Below, one piece after another: positions 11,016-21,654 of a stretch of DNA of 64,000 nucleotides. A program made the position numbers and the translations under genes. Source of the DNA: Brevundimonas sp. Root1279 (GTDB lineage: Bacteria; Pseudomonadota; Alphaproteobacteria; Caulobacterales; Caulobacteraceae); assembly GCF_001425945.1 (NCBI RefSeq), contig NZ_LMEB01000006.1:408518-472517 (forward strand), in the 5' to 3' direction. Position 1 is the stretch's first letter; each line of letters starts with the position of its first letter. A model generated the notes under the pieces. The model was not told the DNA's origin, did not search any database, and saw only the letters and a program-made list of their open reading frames with translations.

Positions 11016-14000
11016 ATGCGTAATATCTCGTCCTGGTCGATCCGGAATCCGATCCCCATCATCCTGATGTTCGTGCTGCTGACGCTTGCGGGCGTCAACG
11101 GCTTCATGGGCATGCGGATCAACAACAACCCCGACATCGACTTCCCGCTCGTGCACGTCTACGCGGGCCGCCCCGGCGCCGCGCCGAGCGAGATGGAGGT
11201 CCAGGTCACCCGGCTGATCGAGGACTCGCTGTCCGGCCTGTCGGGCGTCCGCCACATCAACTCGACCATCGCCGACGGCTCGTCCCAGACGGTCATCGAG
11301 TTCGAGCTGGGCACCGACACCGAGCGGGCCACCAACGATGTCCGCAACGCGATGAGCGGCCTGCGCGCCGACCTGCCGCAGGACATGCAGGAACCCAGCG
11401 TCCAGCGCATCGACATCACCGGCGACTCCCTGATCACCTGGGTGGTCCGCTCCTCCACGATGACGCCTGAGGAGATCAGCTGGTTCATCGATAACGAGGT
11501 CAGCCGTTCTCTGCTGTCGATCAGCGGCGTCGGCGAGGTCAACCGCTCGGGCGGCGTGGACCGCGAGATCCGCGTCGAGCTCGACCCCGACCGCCTGGCA
11601 GCCAACGGCCTGACTGCCGCTACGGTCAGTCAGGCCCTTCGCGGAGTGAACAGCGACCTGCCCGGGGGGCGCGTCACCATCTCCGGATCGGAACAATCGA
11701 TCCGCACCCTCGGAGCCGCCGGCTCGATCGAGCAGCTGCGCGAGACCCTTATCCCTCTGGGCGGCGACCGGTCGGTCCGCCTGGGAGACCTGGGCCAGGT
11801 CGAGGACCACTGGAGCGAACCGCGCCGTCTGGCCCGCTACAACGGTCAGGAGGCCGTGACCTTCAGCTTCCTGCGCTCGCGCAGCGCCAGCGAGGTCAAG
11901 GTCGCCGACAAGGTGCGTGAACGGGTCGCCGAGATCGACGCCGCCCATCCGGAGCTGTCGATCGAACAGGTCACTGCCAGCGTCGAATATATCGAGGAGA
12001 GTTACATCGCCTCGCTCGAGGCCCTGCTGCTGGGCGCTGTCCTGGCGGTCATCGTGGTGTTCGTCTTCCTGCGCGACTGGCGGGCCACCTTCATCACCGC
12101 CACGGCCATGCCGCTGTCGCTGATCCCCGCCTTCGCCATCCTCGGGCCGCTCGACCAGTCGCTCAACGTGGTCACTCTGCTGGCCCTGTCGCTGACCGTC
12201 GGCATCCTCGTCGACGACGCGATCGTCGAGATCGAGAACATCGTCCGGCACATGCGCGACGGGAAGGCGCCCTATCACGCCTCAATGGAGGCGGCCGACG
12301 AGATCGGCCTCGCCGTCGTGGCCACGACCGCCACCATTCTGGCGGTGTTCGCGCCCGTCGGTTTCATGCCGGGCATCATCGGCCAGTTCTTCAAGGCCTT
12401 CGCCCTAGCGGCCTGCGTCTCCGTGGCCTTCTCCCTCGTCGTAGCGCGGACCCTGACGCCGCTGATGGCCGCCTACCTGCTCAAGCACACCAAGCACGAG
12501 GACTCCGACCCCTTCTGGATGGGCGCCTATCTGAAGGCCCTCAGCTGGTCGCTGGCCAACCGCTGGAAGGTCTTCGCCATGGGGACGGTGGCCTTCGTCG
12601 CCTGCGGATACCTCGCCACCAAGGTGCCGTTCGAATTCTCGCCCTCGGGCGACCAGTCTCGCGCCGCCTTCTCGGTCGAACTGCCGCCTGGCGCGACGCT
12701 GCGCCAGACCGACGCCATCGTGCAGCGGATCACCCGCGACCTGCAGGCTCGGGAAGAGGTGACCTCGGTCTACGCCTCGGTCGGCTCCGGCGAGGTCAAC
12801 ACCGCCACCGTCTATGCGGACATGGTCGACAAGGGTGATCGCAAGCTGAGCCAGCAAGAGTTCCAGCGCGTCATGGTCGACGCCTGGAAGGCCATTCCGG
12901 GGGCTCGCATCGGCTCCGGCGCAGGCCAGGGCGGCGGCGGCCCCTCGGACGGCACGAGCTACACCTTCGCCATCCTCAGCGACGATCCGGTCGCGCTGCA
13001 GGCGGCGGCGCGCAAGATCGAGGCCGAGATGCGAGGCGTCGAGGGCCTGGCCAATGTCGTCAACACCGCCTCGATCGCACGCCCCGAGATCCTCGTCACC
13101 CCGCGCCCTGACCAAGCCGCCCTGATGGGCGTCTCGGCCAGCGACATTTCGCAGACCATCCGCGTGGCCACGATCGGCGACGTCGATCAGAACCTCCCCA
13201 AATACAATCTCGGCGACCGTCAGGTGCCGATCCGGCTGCAACTGACGCCAGAGGCTCGCGAGGACCTGTCGGTGCTCGAGACCCTGCGGGTGCCGACCGC
13301 CACCGGCGGGGCCGTACCGCTCAGCGCCGTAGCCGATATCCGCTTCGGCGCCGGGCCGTCGCAGGTTCAGCGCCAGGACCGCGCCCGGATCGCCTCGATC
13401 ACGGCCGAGCTCGACGGGATCAAGACCGGCGAAGCCGCCCAGCGCGTGCAGCAGCTACCGACTGTAAAGAACCTGCCCGCCGGCGTCCGTCAGGTGCCGG
13501 CCGGCGACGCCGAGTTCATCGCCGAGATGATCCGCGGTTTCGCCATCGCCTTCCTGACCGGCATCCTGCTGATGTACGCCGTGCTGGTGCTGCTGTTCCG
13601 CAGCTTCGCCTATCCGATCACCATCATGGCCTCGCTGCCGCTGGCCATCGGCGGCGCCTTCATCGGCCTGGCGGTGGCCGGATCGAGCTTCTCGATCTCC
13701 TCCCTGATCGGCGTGCTGATGCTGATGGGCATCGCCGCCAAGAACTCGATCCTGCTGGTCGACTACATCGTCATGGCCGAGAAGGACGGGATGAAGCGCT
13801 GGGACGCCATCATGGACGCCGCCCACAAGCGGGCGCGGCCGATCCTGATGACCACCTTCGCCATGGGCGCCGGCATGCTGCCGGTGGCCATCGGCTGGGG
13901 CGCCGACGTCGAGTTCCGCCAACCCATGGCCATCGCCGTGGTCGGCGGCCTGATCTCGTCGACCTTCCTGTCGCTGCTGTTCATCCCGCCGATCTTCACG

Positions 14001-14111
14001 ATCATCGACGACATCGCCGGCTTCTTCTCGCGCCGGATGAGCAAGATGTTCGCGGGCCAGCGCCATCTGCCGGGCCAGGAGCCTAAGCCGGCGCCGTCCC
14101 TGGCGGAGTAG
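11016..14111 (+). CDS. RND multidrug efflux pump, inner-membrane permease
   Basis: A 1031-residue proton-driven RND permease of the AcrB/HAE1 type. It starts with the classic short cytoplasmic end and first membrane helix ([16 protein letters not shown]), followed by a large periplasmic porter domain, a helix bundle with [14 protein letters not shown] (the Asp-Asp pair of the proton relay), a second periplasmic domain and the final helices ([17 protein letters not shown]). The length fits the family. It forms an operon with the adaptor immediately upstream. Substrates cannot be read from the sequence; no local regulator is present. Confidence 0.93.
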   Translation: MRNISSWSIRNPIPIILMFVLLTLAGVNGFMGMRINNNPDIDFPLVHVYAGRPGAAPSEMEVQVTRLIEDSLSGLSGVRHINSTIADGSSQTVIEFELGTDTERATNDVRNAMSGLRADLPQDMQEPSVQRIDITGDSLITWVVRSSTMTPEEISWFIDNEVSRSLLSISGVGEVNRSGGVDREIRVELDPDRLAANGLTAATVSQALRGVNSDLPGGRVTISGSEQSIRTLGAAGSIEQLRETLIPLGGDRSVRLGDLGQVEDHWSEPRRLARYNGQEAVTFSFLRSRSASEVKVADKVRERVAEIDAAHPELSIEQVTASVEYIEESYIASLEALLLGAVLAVIVVFVFLRDWRATFITATAMPLSLIPAFAILGPLDQSLNVVTLLALSLTVGILVDDAIVEIENIVRHMRDGKAPYHASMEAADEIGLAVVATTATILAVFAPVGFMPGIIGQFFKAFALAACVSVAFSLVVARTLTPLMAAYLLKHTKHEDSDPFWMGAYLKALSWSLANRWKVFAMGTVAFVACGYLATKVPFEFSPSGDQSRAAFSVELPPGATLRQTDAIVQRITRDLQAREEVTSVYASVGSGEVNTATVYADMVDKGDRKLSQQEFQRVMVDAWKAIPGARIGSGAGQGGGGPSDGTSYTFAILSDDPVALQAAARKIEAEMRGVEGLANVVNTASIARPEILVTPRPDQAALMGVSASDISQTIRVATIGDVDQNLPKYNLGDRQVPIRLQLTPEAREDLSVLETLRVPTATGGAVPLSAVADIRFGAGPSQVQRQDRARIASITAELDGIKTGEAAQRVQQLPTVKNLPAGVRQVPAGDAEFIAEMIRGFAIAFLTGILLMYAVLVLLFRSFAYPITIMASLPLAIGGAFIGLAVAGSSFSISSLIGVLMLMGIAAKNSILLVDYIVMAEKDGMKRWDAIMDAAHKRARPILMTTFAMGAGMLPVAIGWGADVEFRQPMAIAVVGGLISSTFLSLLFIPPIFTIIDDIAGFFSRRMSKMFAGQRHLPGQEPKPAPSLAE

Positions 14112-14115
14112 GGGT

Positions 14116-14580
14116 TCAGCCGCCGGTGCGACTCGCCCGGTAGCCTTCGACAAACGCCAGGGGACCTGCCGTCGACGGCCCCCCTGGCGGCGCGCCGTCA
14201 CAAAGCGCCTTAGCCAGGGCGGCGAGCGGCGTTTGCGGCGGGACCGGCCCCCAATGCTGGTCCTCTTTGCGGAGGTCGAGAGGATGGTCCTGGCCATCCA
14301 GCAGCATCAGCATCGTGCGGATCCGCTGGCGCTCGGCCTCGCAATCGATTTCGATCTCCGAAACGAGTGGCGCATTGCGGACCCCGTCGGTCACCGCGAC
14401 GGCCTGGAAGGTCAGCAGCCGGGCCCTGCGCGCGCCTTCGACCGTTGCGATCGAGTCCACATCGACCGCGGCGACCACGTCGCCCTTCTTGAACAGAAAC
14501 CGCCAATCCTCGGCGCACGCCGGCCCGGCCGCCGCGCAGGCGGCGAGGCCGACGGATGCGAACAACGCGCTGGGCTTCAT
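14116..14580 (-). CDS. Exported hypothetical protein, surface-adhesin E-like
   Basis: A 154-residue protein starting MKPSALFASVGLAACAAAG, with a signal peptide likely cleaved after ACA (AEDWRFLF follows). The mature part begins with a segment (FKKGDVVAAVDVDSI) and a cysteine-containing ending (EIDCEAERQRIRTM, KALCDGA) that resemble the small family called surface-adhesin E; that match is from memory and weak. It lies downstream of the TonB receptor in the same direction but behind a strong terminator, so it is probably transcribed separately or by read-through. The function is unknown. Confidence 0.65.
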   Translation of the reverse strand: MKPSALFASVGLAACAAAGPACAEDWRFLFKKGDVVAAVDVDSIATVEGARRARLLTFQAVAVTDGVRNAPLVSEIEIDCEAERQRIRTMLMLLDGQDHPLDLRKEDQHWGPVPPQTPLAALAKALCDGAPPGGPSTAGPLAFVEGYRASRTGG

Positions 14581-14593
14581 GGTCAGTCTCCCC

Positions 14594-14628
14594 CCAAAAC
14601 AAAACCGGCCGGGGTCGCCCCCGGCCGG
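14594..14628 (-). terminator. Rho-independent terminator of the TonB receptor gene
   Basis: On the minus strand a perfect 10-bp GC stem (arms 14619-14628 and 14605-14614, 4-base loop) is followed by TTTTGTTTT. It sits 30 bp after the TonB receptor stop and just ahead of the exported-protein gene at 14580. Confidence 0.9.
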
Positions 14629-14657
14629 CTCGTTCGATCCGCCTTGCGGCGAAGCGA

Positions 14658-17291
14658 TCAGTACTGGAAGCGCAGGGTGGCGCCGTAGGTGCGCGGCTGG
14701 CCCATGAAGGCGTTGTAGGTCTGGGTGTCGCGCGCCGGGTCGTAGTAGGTGCCGGCGTACGGGCCCGAGGCGGTCTGGGTCGTCTGGAAGGCCGTGCCCT
14801 GCAGCGGGGCGTTGAAGCCCACCTGCATGTACTGCTCGTCCGTCAGGTTCTGACCCCAAACCTCGAGGGTCCAGCCTTCATCCTCGGCCCCAACCATGAT
14901 GCGGCCGTTGAGCGTGGTGAAGGCGTCCTGCAGCTTGAAGGGCAGCAGGTCGGAGCCGGTGTTGTATTCCGACATGTACTTGCCGGCGAGGCTGAAGCCG
15001 GCGCGCAGGCCGTGGCCGATCGAGCGGTCGAAGTTGACCGACATCGAGGCCGACCATTCCGGCGCGAACGACGGACGCGAGCCCGGCAGCAGCGAGGCGG
15101 CCGGGAAGTTGGCCGGAACCTGGAGATCGGCGGCGGTGAAGTTGCCGTACTCCGCGTCGGTCCAGGTCACGCCGCCCTGCAGGCTCAGGCCCTCGACAGG
15201 GGTGAACCACATCATGTCGGCGTCGATGCCGCGCGAAGTCAGCTCCGGGATCGGCTCGACCGTGAAGCCCACGCCGTTGAAGGTGTTGAGCTGGAAGTCC
15301 TGGAAGGTCTGGTCGAAGTAGGTGGCGTTCAGCAGCAGGGTGCGGTCGACCAGCGTCATCTTCACGCCGGCTTCGTAGCTGTCGACGGTTTCCGACGGGA
15401 AGAACAGCGAGGCGACCGGCACGTTGGCGACCTGCACGCGGTCCATGTTGAAGCCGAAGCTCTTGTAGCCGCGGGCGTACGACACATAGGCCAGGATCGA
15501 GTCGTTGATCCGGTAGGCGGCCTTGACGGTGCCGCTCAGTTCGCCGTCGTCGTGGCTTTCAGCAACCGTGCGGTTGTTGAAGGCGGCGTTGGTGAAGGGC
15601 AGGCAGAAGGCGCCGAGGATGCCGGGCACCGCGCCGGCGCCCAGGGCCCCGCCGATGACCGCAGCGTTGCCGACAGCCGCGGCGCAGGTGTTGCCGCTGT
15701 TGTTGGTGTTCTGCTGGTGACCGTCCAGGGACTTCTCGTCCATGGTGTAGCGAAGGCCCAGGGTCAGATCGAGCTGCTCGGTGACGTGCCAGGTGTTGTT
15801 GGTGAAGATCGCGAACGAGTCAGAAGTCTGCTCGTAGGTGTCGCGATACGACTGGCCATTGACGAAGCCGATACCGGTCGGCGGCGTCGCCGGGTTGCCG
15901 TACAGGCAGCCCTGCAGTTGCGGAACGGTCTGGCCCGGAGCGGTGAAGCAGCCGATGCGGGCCGGGCTGATCGGGATCGCCCCCGGAGGCGTCGGCAGGC
16001 CGGCGGTGGCGGCGTTCAGTTGGGCCGTCAGCAGGAACGAGATGTACGAGCCGTAGTCAGCGCCCGTGTAGAAGGTGTCGCGACGGTCGATGGTCTCGGT
16101 GGTCGCGAACAGGCCGAACAGCCAGTCGAAGCTGTCATTCTGACCGGCCAGGCGGAATTCCTGGGTCAGGTTCTCGACGCCGTAGCCGTTTTCGCCGTCC
16201 TGACGGCGATAGGCGATGTCCGCGCCCGTGTAGTCGATGTCCTGGGCGAGTTCGGAGTTCCAGTCGCGCCACGAGGTGACCGAGGTCAGGGTCGCACCGC
16301 CCAGGCTCGGCAGATCGATGTTCGCCTCGAGCGAGACGCCCATGTCATCGATGTCCTGGCTGGTCGGACGGTTCGAATAGGCCTGACGCGAGAACGGCAG
16401 CGCGCCGAAGCCCGGGGCCGGCGGGGTGATGCCGGGGCCGGTCGCCAGCAGGTCGATGAAGGCGGCCGTCGGGCCGCTGCGGATCTGCACGCCCACGCAG
16501 CAGTACTCGTCGCGTTGCGAATAGTCGGCGATCAGACGAACCGAGGTGTTGTCGTTCGGCAGCCACAGCAGTTGGCCGCGCAGGGTGGTGAAGTTCTGGT
16601 TCTGGTCGTCGGTCTCGGCGCGCGGGCCGTCGCCGATGTTCACGTCATAGAAGCCGTCGCGCTCGCGGCGAGCGCCGTACAGGCGGAACGCCAGTTGGTC
16701 GGTAATCGGGCCGGTGAGCGAGCCCGAAATGCCCACGGCGCCGTAGTTGCCGAGGGTGATTTCGCCATTGGCGCCCGGGGTGAACGACGGGGCCTCGGTG
16801 ATGATGTTGATGACGCCGGCCGAAGTGTTCTTGCCGAACAGGGTGCCCTGCGGGCCCTTCAGCACTTCGATGCGCGACATTTCGCCGAGGTCGCCGAAGC
16901 CGACCGAGTTGCGCGAGCGGTAGACGCCGTCGATCACGACGCCGACCGAGCTTTCCAGACCGGGGTTGTCGCCGACGGTGCCGACGCCGCGGATACGCGC
17001 GGTGGTCGAGGCTTCCGACGAGGTCGAGGTGACGGTCATGCCCGGGGTCAGGATCTGCAGATCCTTGATGTCGCGCACGCCGGCGTCCTGAAGGGTCTCA
17101 GCCGCCAGGCTGGTGACCACGATCGGCACGTCCTGCAGGTTCTGCTCGCGCTTCTGGGCGGTGACGATGATGTCGTCGATCGTCGTCGGGCCCTGGCTGT
17201 CCTGAGCGGCGGCCACGCCGGCGAAGCCGAAGGCGACAGCGCCGACGACAGCGGCCGACGCAGTGGTGCGAAGAATGTTGTTAAGGCGCAT
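14658..17291 (-). CDS. TonB-dependent outer-membrane receptor
   Basis: An 877-residue TonB-dependent transporter. It has a signal peptide (MRLNNILRTTASAAVVGAVA, cleavage near AAAQ), a TonB-box/plug start (DDIIVTAQKREQNLQDVPI), the plug motif RIEVLKGPQGTLFGKNTS, and a beta-barrel ending in an aromatic residue (RFQY). The start is the ATG at 17291 behind a GGGGAG ribosome-binding site; an upstream extension is not needed. This subfamily is expanded in Caulobacterales and often takes up plant-derived or carbohydrate ligands; the ligand here is not indicated by the neighbours. A strong terminator follows. Confidence 0.93.
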   Translation of the reverse strand: MRLNNILRTTASAAVVGAVAFGFAGVAAAQDSQGPTTIDDIIVTAQKREQNLQDVPIVVTSLAAETLQDAGVRDIKDLQILTPGMTVTSTSSEASTTARIRGVGTVGDNPGLESSVGVVIDGVYRSRNSVGFGDLGEMSRIEVLKGPQGTLFGKNTSAGVINIITEAPSFTPGANGEITLGNYGAVGISGSLTGPITDQLAFRLYGARRERDGFYDVNIGDGPRAETDDQNQNFTTLRGQLLWLPNDNTSVRLIADYSQRDEYCCVGVQIRSGPTAAFIDLLATGPGITPPAPGFGALPFSRQAYSNRPTSQDIDDMGVSLEANIDLPSLGGATLTSVTSWRDWNSELAQDIDYTGADIAYRRQDGENGYGVENLTQEFRLAGQNDSFDWLFGLFATTETIDRRDTFYTGADYGSYISFLLTAQLNAATAGLPTPPGAIPISPARIGCFTAPGQTVPQLQGCLYGNPATPPTGIGFVNGQSYRDTYEQTSDSFAIFTNNTWHVTEQLDLTLGLRYTMDEKSLDGHQQNTNNSGNTCAAAVGNAAVIGGALGAGAVPGILGAFCLPFTNAAFNNRTVAESHDDGELSGTVKAAYRINDSILAYVSYARGYKSFGFNMDRVQVANVPVASLFFPSETVDSYEAGVKMTLVDRTLLLNATYFDQTFQDFQLNTFNGVGFTVEPIPELTSRGIDADMMWFTPVEGLSLQGGVTWTDAEYGNFTAADLQVPANFPAASLLPGSRPSFAPEWSASMSVNFDRSIGHGLRAGFSLAGKYMSEYNTGSDLLPFKLQDAFTTLNGRIMVGAEDEGWTLEVWGQNLTDEQYMQVGFNAPLQGTAFQTTQTASGPYAGTYYDPARDTQTYNAFMGQPRTYGATLRFQY

Positions 17292-17523
17292 GCACGGCTC
17301 CCCGACATTGCGGCGGCGCCGTTTCACGGTCGACCGCGGCGTTTCCTGATCCCTGGCCCCGAGCTCTTCTCGTGGAGCGCGGAAATTCCAGTATTCGGCG
17401 TAACCTAGGCCGGACTCAGCGACAAGGAGCCGCAACCGATCACGCCTCATTTCAGCCATGGCCGGAGATCGACTGTGACGCAAAAGCGACAGAAACCGGT
17501 GACCCTAGGTCAATATTCGCCTG

Positions 17524-18735
17524 TTATTTGGCTGTATCCGGCGGGTTCTCGGCCAATTCCTTGCGCCGACGCGCGGCGACAGCGAGCACAAGCGCGCCGG
17601 AAACCGCCGATAACAGGGAGCCGGCCAGAACGCCGAGCTTGACCTCAACCTGCAACGTAGAGTCGATCGCACCCGGGAAGGCCAGAGCCCCGATGAACAG
17701 GCTCATGGTGAATCCCACCCCGCACAGGAGGCTGACGCCGTAGAGCTCCAGCCAGGTCGAGTCGCTCGGGCGGCGCCCGATCTTCAGCGCCGAGGCCAGG
17801 GCGGCCGCCCCGAACACGCCGGCCTGCTTGCCCACGAACAGGCCCAGGGCGATGCCGACCACCAGCGGCGCGAAGGCCAGCTCGAGCGGCAGGGCGGCAA
17901 AGTTGACCCCCGCCTTGGCGAAGGCGAACAGAGGCAGGACCAGGAAGGCGACATAGGGGTGCAGGTCGTGCATCGCCTCCTGCAGCGGACTCTGGCCATC
18001 CCATAGCCGCTCGCGCACCGGCACGATGGCGGCGAAGGCGACCGCCGTCAGCGAGGTCGACAGGCCGGCCTTGACGCTGAGATACCAGACAGCCGCAAAG
18101 CCCAGCACCCAGAAGGGAGCCGGGATCTTGCGCCAGCGCGCCGCGACGGCCCCGGCCGCCAGCAGGCCGACGATCCAGACCAGCAGCATCAGGTTGACGC
18201 CCTTGGAGAAGAGCACCGCGATCAGGGCGATGGCCCCGAGATCGTCGACAATGGCCAGGGTGAGCAGGAAAATTCGCAGCGAGGACGGCAGGCCGCGCGC
18301 CGCGATCGCAAACACGGCCAGGGCGAAGGCGATGTCCGTCGCCAGCGGAATGGGCCAGCCTTCGTGCGGCCCGCCGAGCAGGCCCGCGATCACCAGGTAG
18401 ACGACGGCAGGCCCGACCATCCCACCCAACGCGGCCAGCACCGGGGTGGCCAGCTTGCGCAGATCGCTGAGCTCGCCGCGCAGGATTTCGTATTTGATCT
18501 CCAGGCCGACGACGAGAAAGAAGACCGCCATCAGGCCTTCCTTGATCCACTCGGAGGTCGTCAGGGCCAGGGCGAGCGGGCCGATCTGGACGACATGCTC
18601 GCTCTTGAGAAAGCCGAAATAGGCCGACGACAGCGGCGAGTTGGCGACCGCCAGCGCCGTGAGCGCCGCGAGCCCCAGTAGGACGCCGGAGCCGGCTTCG
18701 GTCTTGAGGAAGTCGAGAGTCAGTCTGCGCGCCAC
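17524..18735 (-). CDS. nhaA: Na+/H+ antiporter NhaA
   Basis: A 403-residue inner-membrane antiporter that exchanges sodium for protons in pH and salt homeostasis. It has the expected hydrophobic helices and the essential paired aspartates in LAIVDDLGAIALIAVLF, with ATDIAFALAVFA earlier (helix IV region). I chose the GTG at 18735 because GGAGG lies six bases upstream; a GTG at 18747 would place that Shine-Dalgarno inside the gene. It is divergent from selO. Confidence 0.93.
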   Translation of the reverse strand: MARRLTLDFLKTEAGSGVLLGLAALTALAVANSPLSSAYFGFLKSEHVVQIGPLALALTTSEWIKEGLMAVFFLVVGLEIKYEILRGELSDLRKLATPVLAALGGMVGPAVVYLVIAGLLGGPHEGWPIPLATDIAFALAVFAIAARGLPSSLRIFLLTLAIVDDLGAIALIAVLFSKGVNLMLLVWIVGLLAAGAVAARWRKIPAPFWVLGFAAVWYLSVKAGLSTSLTAVAFAAIVPVRERLWDGQSPLQEAMHDLHPYVAFLVLPLFAFAKAGVNFAALPLELAFAPLVVGIALGLFVGKQAGVFGAAALASALKIGRRPSDSTWLELYGVSLLCGVGFTMSLFIGALAFPGAIDSTLQVEVKLGVLAGSLLSAVSGALVLAVAARRRKELAENPPDTAK

Positions 18736-18926
18736 GGCGGCCTCCACATCGGAAGAACGGTCGTGGCGCCAGGTTATCGACGGACGCCGGACCGGATTCG
18801 CCCCTGTCCGAGCGCCGGCCTGACCGGGAGCGAACCCGGCCTGATCTCTGTCCCTAGAATACGATCGGGACGCGCCCGTTCAAGACGCCGGTTGCGCCGG
18901 AGCCGGGAAGACCGCATCTCGGCGCC

Positions 18927-20339
18927 ATGCCGCCCTCCCCCGCCTACCGTCCCGAGCCCCGCTTCTTCGACCTCGGCGAGGACTATGGCGACGCCGTCCA
19001 GTCCGCTGAGTTTCCCCAGGCCATCCTGCGCTTCCGCAACGACCGCGCGGCTGCGACCGTAGGGCTGGAGAGCCTGACGGACGCCGAATGGATCGCCCAT
19101 TTCGGCCGCTTCGAGCCCCTGCCTGGCCAGCCCGGGCCGGTGGCGATGCGCTATCACGGCCATCAGTTCCGCACCTACAATCCCGACCTGGGCGACGGCC
19201 GCGGTTTCCTGGCCGGCCAGCTGAGGGACGACCTGGGCCGCCTGCTGGATCTTGGCACCAAGGGCTCCGGCCAGACACCGTGGTCGCGGGGCGCCGACGG
19301 CAGGCTGACGCTCAAGGGCGGGGTGCGGGAGATCCTCGCCGCCGCCATGCTCGAGAGCCAGGGCGTGCCGACCAGCCGGGCCTTCAGCCTGATCGAGACC
19401 GGCGAGGACCTGGAACGCGGCGACGAGCCCTCGCCCACCCGGTCGGCCGTGCTGGTCCGGTTGTCGCACAGCCACATCCGGTTCGGGACCTTCCAGCGCG
19501 CCGCCTTCTTTCAGCGCGCCGACATGGTCGAAACGCTCGTCGAGCACGCGCGCGCCCTCTACCACCCGCAGGTTGCGGCGGGGGATGCGCCCGGCTTCCT
19601 CAAGGCCGTCGTCGAAGCCTCTGCGCGGCTGACCGCCCGCTGGATCGCCGCCGGCTTCGTCCACGGCGTGTTGAATACCGACAATCTGAACGTCACCGGC
19701 GAGAGCTTCGACTACGGGCCGTGGCGCTTCCTTCCGCTCTACGAGCCCGGCTTCACCGCCGCCTATTTCGACCAGTTCGGCCTCTACGCCTTCGCCCGCC
19801 AGCCGGAGGCGGTGTTCTGGGCCCTGACCCAGCTGGCCGGCGCCTTGAAGCTGGTCGCCGAGGCCGAGCCGCTGACCGAGGCCCTGAACGGCTTCGGACC
19901 GGCCTACATCCGCGAACTGCGCGCCGCCTTCCTGGACCGGCTCGGCGTGAAAAGCCTCGGTGAAGCGGCGGACCAGCGGCTGCTCGACACGACCCTGGCC
20001 CTGCTGCGCGAAGGCGGCGAGGCGCTGCGCTGGGAGCCGCTCTTCTTCGACTGGTTCGGCGGTTTCGCCTCCTCGGCGCGCGCGCTCGGCGGGACCCGCG
20101 GCAAGCTCTACCAGGGCGAGGCCTTCGACGCCTTCCGCTTCGCCCTGTTCGAGCACGAACCCGACCGGCCGGAGCGGCTGGAGCATCCGGTGTTCGCCGC
20201 GCCCGAACCGGAGGAGATGCTGATCGACGAGGTCGAGGCGATCTGGGCCGCCATCGATACAGCAGACGACTGGACCCCGCTGTACGCCAAGCTGGCTCGG
20301 CTGGAGTCCGCCCGACAAGCTTTGGCCGGCGGACGCTGA
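18927..20339 (+). CDS. selO: Protein adenylyltransferase SelO (YdiU/UPF0061)
   Basis: A 470-residue pseudokinase-fold enzyme that transfers AMP from ATP to protein hydroxyl groups. Family hallmarks are present: YHGHQFRTYNPDLGDGR, the nucleotide-binding DLGTKGSGQTPWSRGADG, LSHSHIRFGTFQ, and the metal-binding segment HGVLNTDNLNVTGESFDYGP. It lacks the C-terminal selenocysteine of animal SelO, as usual in bacteria. It is a single gene, divergent from nhaA. Known bacterial targets include redox proteins, so a role in oxidative stress is plausible by family. Confidence 0.93.
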   Translation: MPPSPAYRPEPRFFDLGEDYGDAVQSAEFPQAILRFRNDRAAATVGLESLTDAEWIAHFGRFEPLPGQPGPVAMRYHGHQFRTYNPDLGDGRGFLAGQLRDDLGRLLDLGTKGSGQTPWSRGADGRLTLKGGVREILAAAMLESQGVPTSRAFSLIETGEDLERGDEPSPTRSAVLVRLSHSHIRFGTFQRAAFFQRADMVETLVEHARALYHPQVAAGDAPGFLKAVVEASARLTARWIAAGFVHGVLNTDNLNVTGESFDYGPWRFLPLYEPGFTAAYFDQFGLYAFARQPEAVFWALTQLAGALKLVAEAEPLTEALNGFGPAYIRELRAAFLDRLGVKSLGEAADQRLLDTTLALLREGGEALRWEPLFFDWFGGFASSARALGGTRGKLYQGEAFDAFRFALFEHEPDRPERLEHPVFAAPEPEEMLIDEVEAIWAAIDTADDWTPLYAKLARLESARQALAGGR

Positions 20340-20592
20340 CGACCTGCTGCTGACAGCAAGCTGGCAGGAGGGTGGCGGTAACTTGAAGGCGTTCCTTGGA
20401 GCCTTCTCGATGCCGAGTTCGACCGACGCCCTTAACCGCTGCTCAACGCCCTCCAGATTACAGAGATTTATGAATGCGGCCACGCTTTGGCCGCGGGGGT
20501 CTCGCAGAAGGCGGTCACGGATGGTTACGGGCTCGATTCGCGCTCTTGCGGAACGGATCCACCGAACCGACATCGCTGCTGTTACCAATAGA

Positions 20593-21045
20593 ATGAGCGC
20601 TCCTCCCCGGGCGTCGAACAAAATGACTTCTCAGGTCCTCACCCCCGCCCGCTCGCGGCTCAACGCGAGCCGCCGCAATCTGACGCTCTGGACGCTCCAG
20701 GGCTGGCTGGCGATGTTCTTCGTCGCCGCCGGCTACGCCAAGCTGAGCGAACCTATGACCAATCTGGTCGAGTTGATGCGCTGGCCGGCCTTCGTCGCCG
20801 ACGAGATGGTCCGCGGGCTCGGCCTGGCCGAAATCATCCTGGCCGTCCTGATCCTGGCGCCCCTGGCGTCCTGGAAGCACGGACGCCCGCTGCTGGTGGT
20901 CGCCGCCGCCGGCCTGCTGGCGCTGGAAGTCGCCATGCTGGCGATCCACACCTACGGCCTGAACGTCGGCCCGGCCGTGACCAATGTGGTCCTGATCGCC
21001 ATGACCGCCCCCGTGCTGTGGATGCGGGCGCGCGAGACGCGCTGA
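20593..21045 (+). CDS. DoxX-like small membrane protein
   Basis: A protein of about 150 residues with four predicted membrane helices (TLWTLQGWLAMFFVAAGYAK, then GLAEIILAVLILAPLA, LLVVAAAGLLALEVAMLAI and a final helix), resembling the DoxX/DUF4870-type integral membrane family. The start is uncertain: ATG 20593 or ATG 20623, neither with a clear ribosome-binding site. Further in-frame ATGs extend to 20383, but that extension is basic and unlike the family. The 253 bp before it hold only a short GC hairpin near 20476. A strong terminator follows at 21069. No specific function is known. Confidence 0.7.
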   Translation: MSAPPRASNKMTSQVLTPARSRLNASRRNLTLWTLQGWLAMFFVAAGYAKLSEPMTNLVELMRWPAFVADEMVRGLGLAEIILAVLILAPLASWKHGRPLLVVAAAGLLALEVAMLAIHTYGLNVGPAVTNVVLIAMTAPVLWMRARETR

Positions 21046-21068
21046 CCCCGACGTCAACGGAACGGATC

Positions 21069-21097
21069 GACGGCCGCCGGAGCCCCCGGCGGCCGTC
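21069..21097 (+). terminator. Strong hairpin terminator after the DoxX-like gene
   Basis: A perfect 12-bp stem (GACGGCCGCCGG with CCGGCGGCCGTC, 5-base loop) 24 bp after the stop codon, followed by a short AATTT rather than a full T tract. Confidence 0.75.
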
Positions 21098-21163
21098 TCC
21101 AATTTCGGCCCGACGTGAAGGCTTCCCTTTACGTGCGCGTCAAGTTTGAGTTAGGTAGCGGTC

Positions 21164-21652
21164 ATGGCGACCGCCGACGATCACCGCACCTATTCGATCC
21201 GCCAGCTCTGCCGAGAGTTCGGAGCCACGGCGCGCGCTTTGCGCTTCTATGAGGACAAGGGCCTGCTGACCCCGGCCCGCAAGGGCCAGACGCGGGTCTA
21301 TGACGCCCGCGACCGCGCCCGGCTGAAGCTCATCCTGCGCGGCCGCCGCATCGGGTTCTCGCTGCAGGATATCCAGGACATGCTGGATCTGTACGACCGC
21401 AAGGACCACAACGCCCATCAGATGGCCGTCGCCCTGCGTCGGCACCGCGCCCAGATCGCGGCGCTCAAGCAGCAGCTCGAGGACATTGAAGGCGCCATTC
21501 AGACGGCCGAGGACGCCTGTCAGTGGATGGAGCTGAAGCTCAGCGAACACCGCCCCGACCTGCTTCCCGGCGCCGACGAGTACGCGAACCTGATGGATGC
21601 GCGGCTCAACAGCGACCACCTCCACCACCAGCCCTTTAAAGCGAGAGCCTGA
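21164..21652 (+). CDS. MerR-family transcriptional regulator
   Basis: A 162-residue regulator with an N-terminal winged helix-turn-helix (YSIRQLCREFGATARALRFY, then EDKGLL) and a long C-terminal dimerisation helix. It lacks the clustered cysteines of metal sensors. It lies two bases upstream of an acyl-CoA dehydrogenase gene, the arrangement seen for LiuR/PsrA-like MerR regulators of fatty-acid or branched-chain amino-acid breakdown, so an acyl-CoA responsive role is inferred. It likely controls its own operon. Confidence 0.88.
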   Translation: MATADDHRTYSIRQLCREFGATARALRFYEDKGLLTPARKGQTRVYDARDRARLKLILRGRRIGFSLQDIQDMLDLYDRKDHNAHQMAVALRRHRAQIAALKQQLEDIEGAIQTAEDACQWMELKLSEHRPDLLPGADEYANLMDARLNSDHLHHQPFKARA

Positions 21653-21654
21653 TC

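Noticed and set aside
14556..17408. A 950-codon frame antisense to the TonB receptor
   Set aside because: The receptor on the other strand has signal peptide, plug and barrel motifs; the antisense frame has none.
20383..20592. N-terminal extension of the DoxX-like protein
   Set aside because: The extra residues are basic and unlike the membrane family, and the upstream ATGs have no ribosome-binding site.
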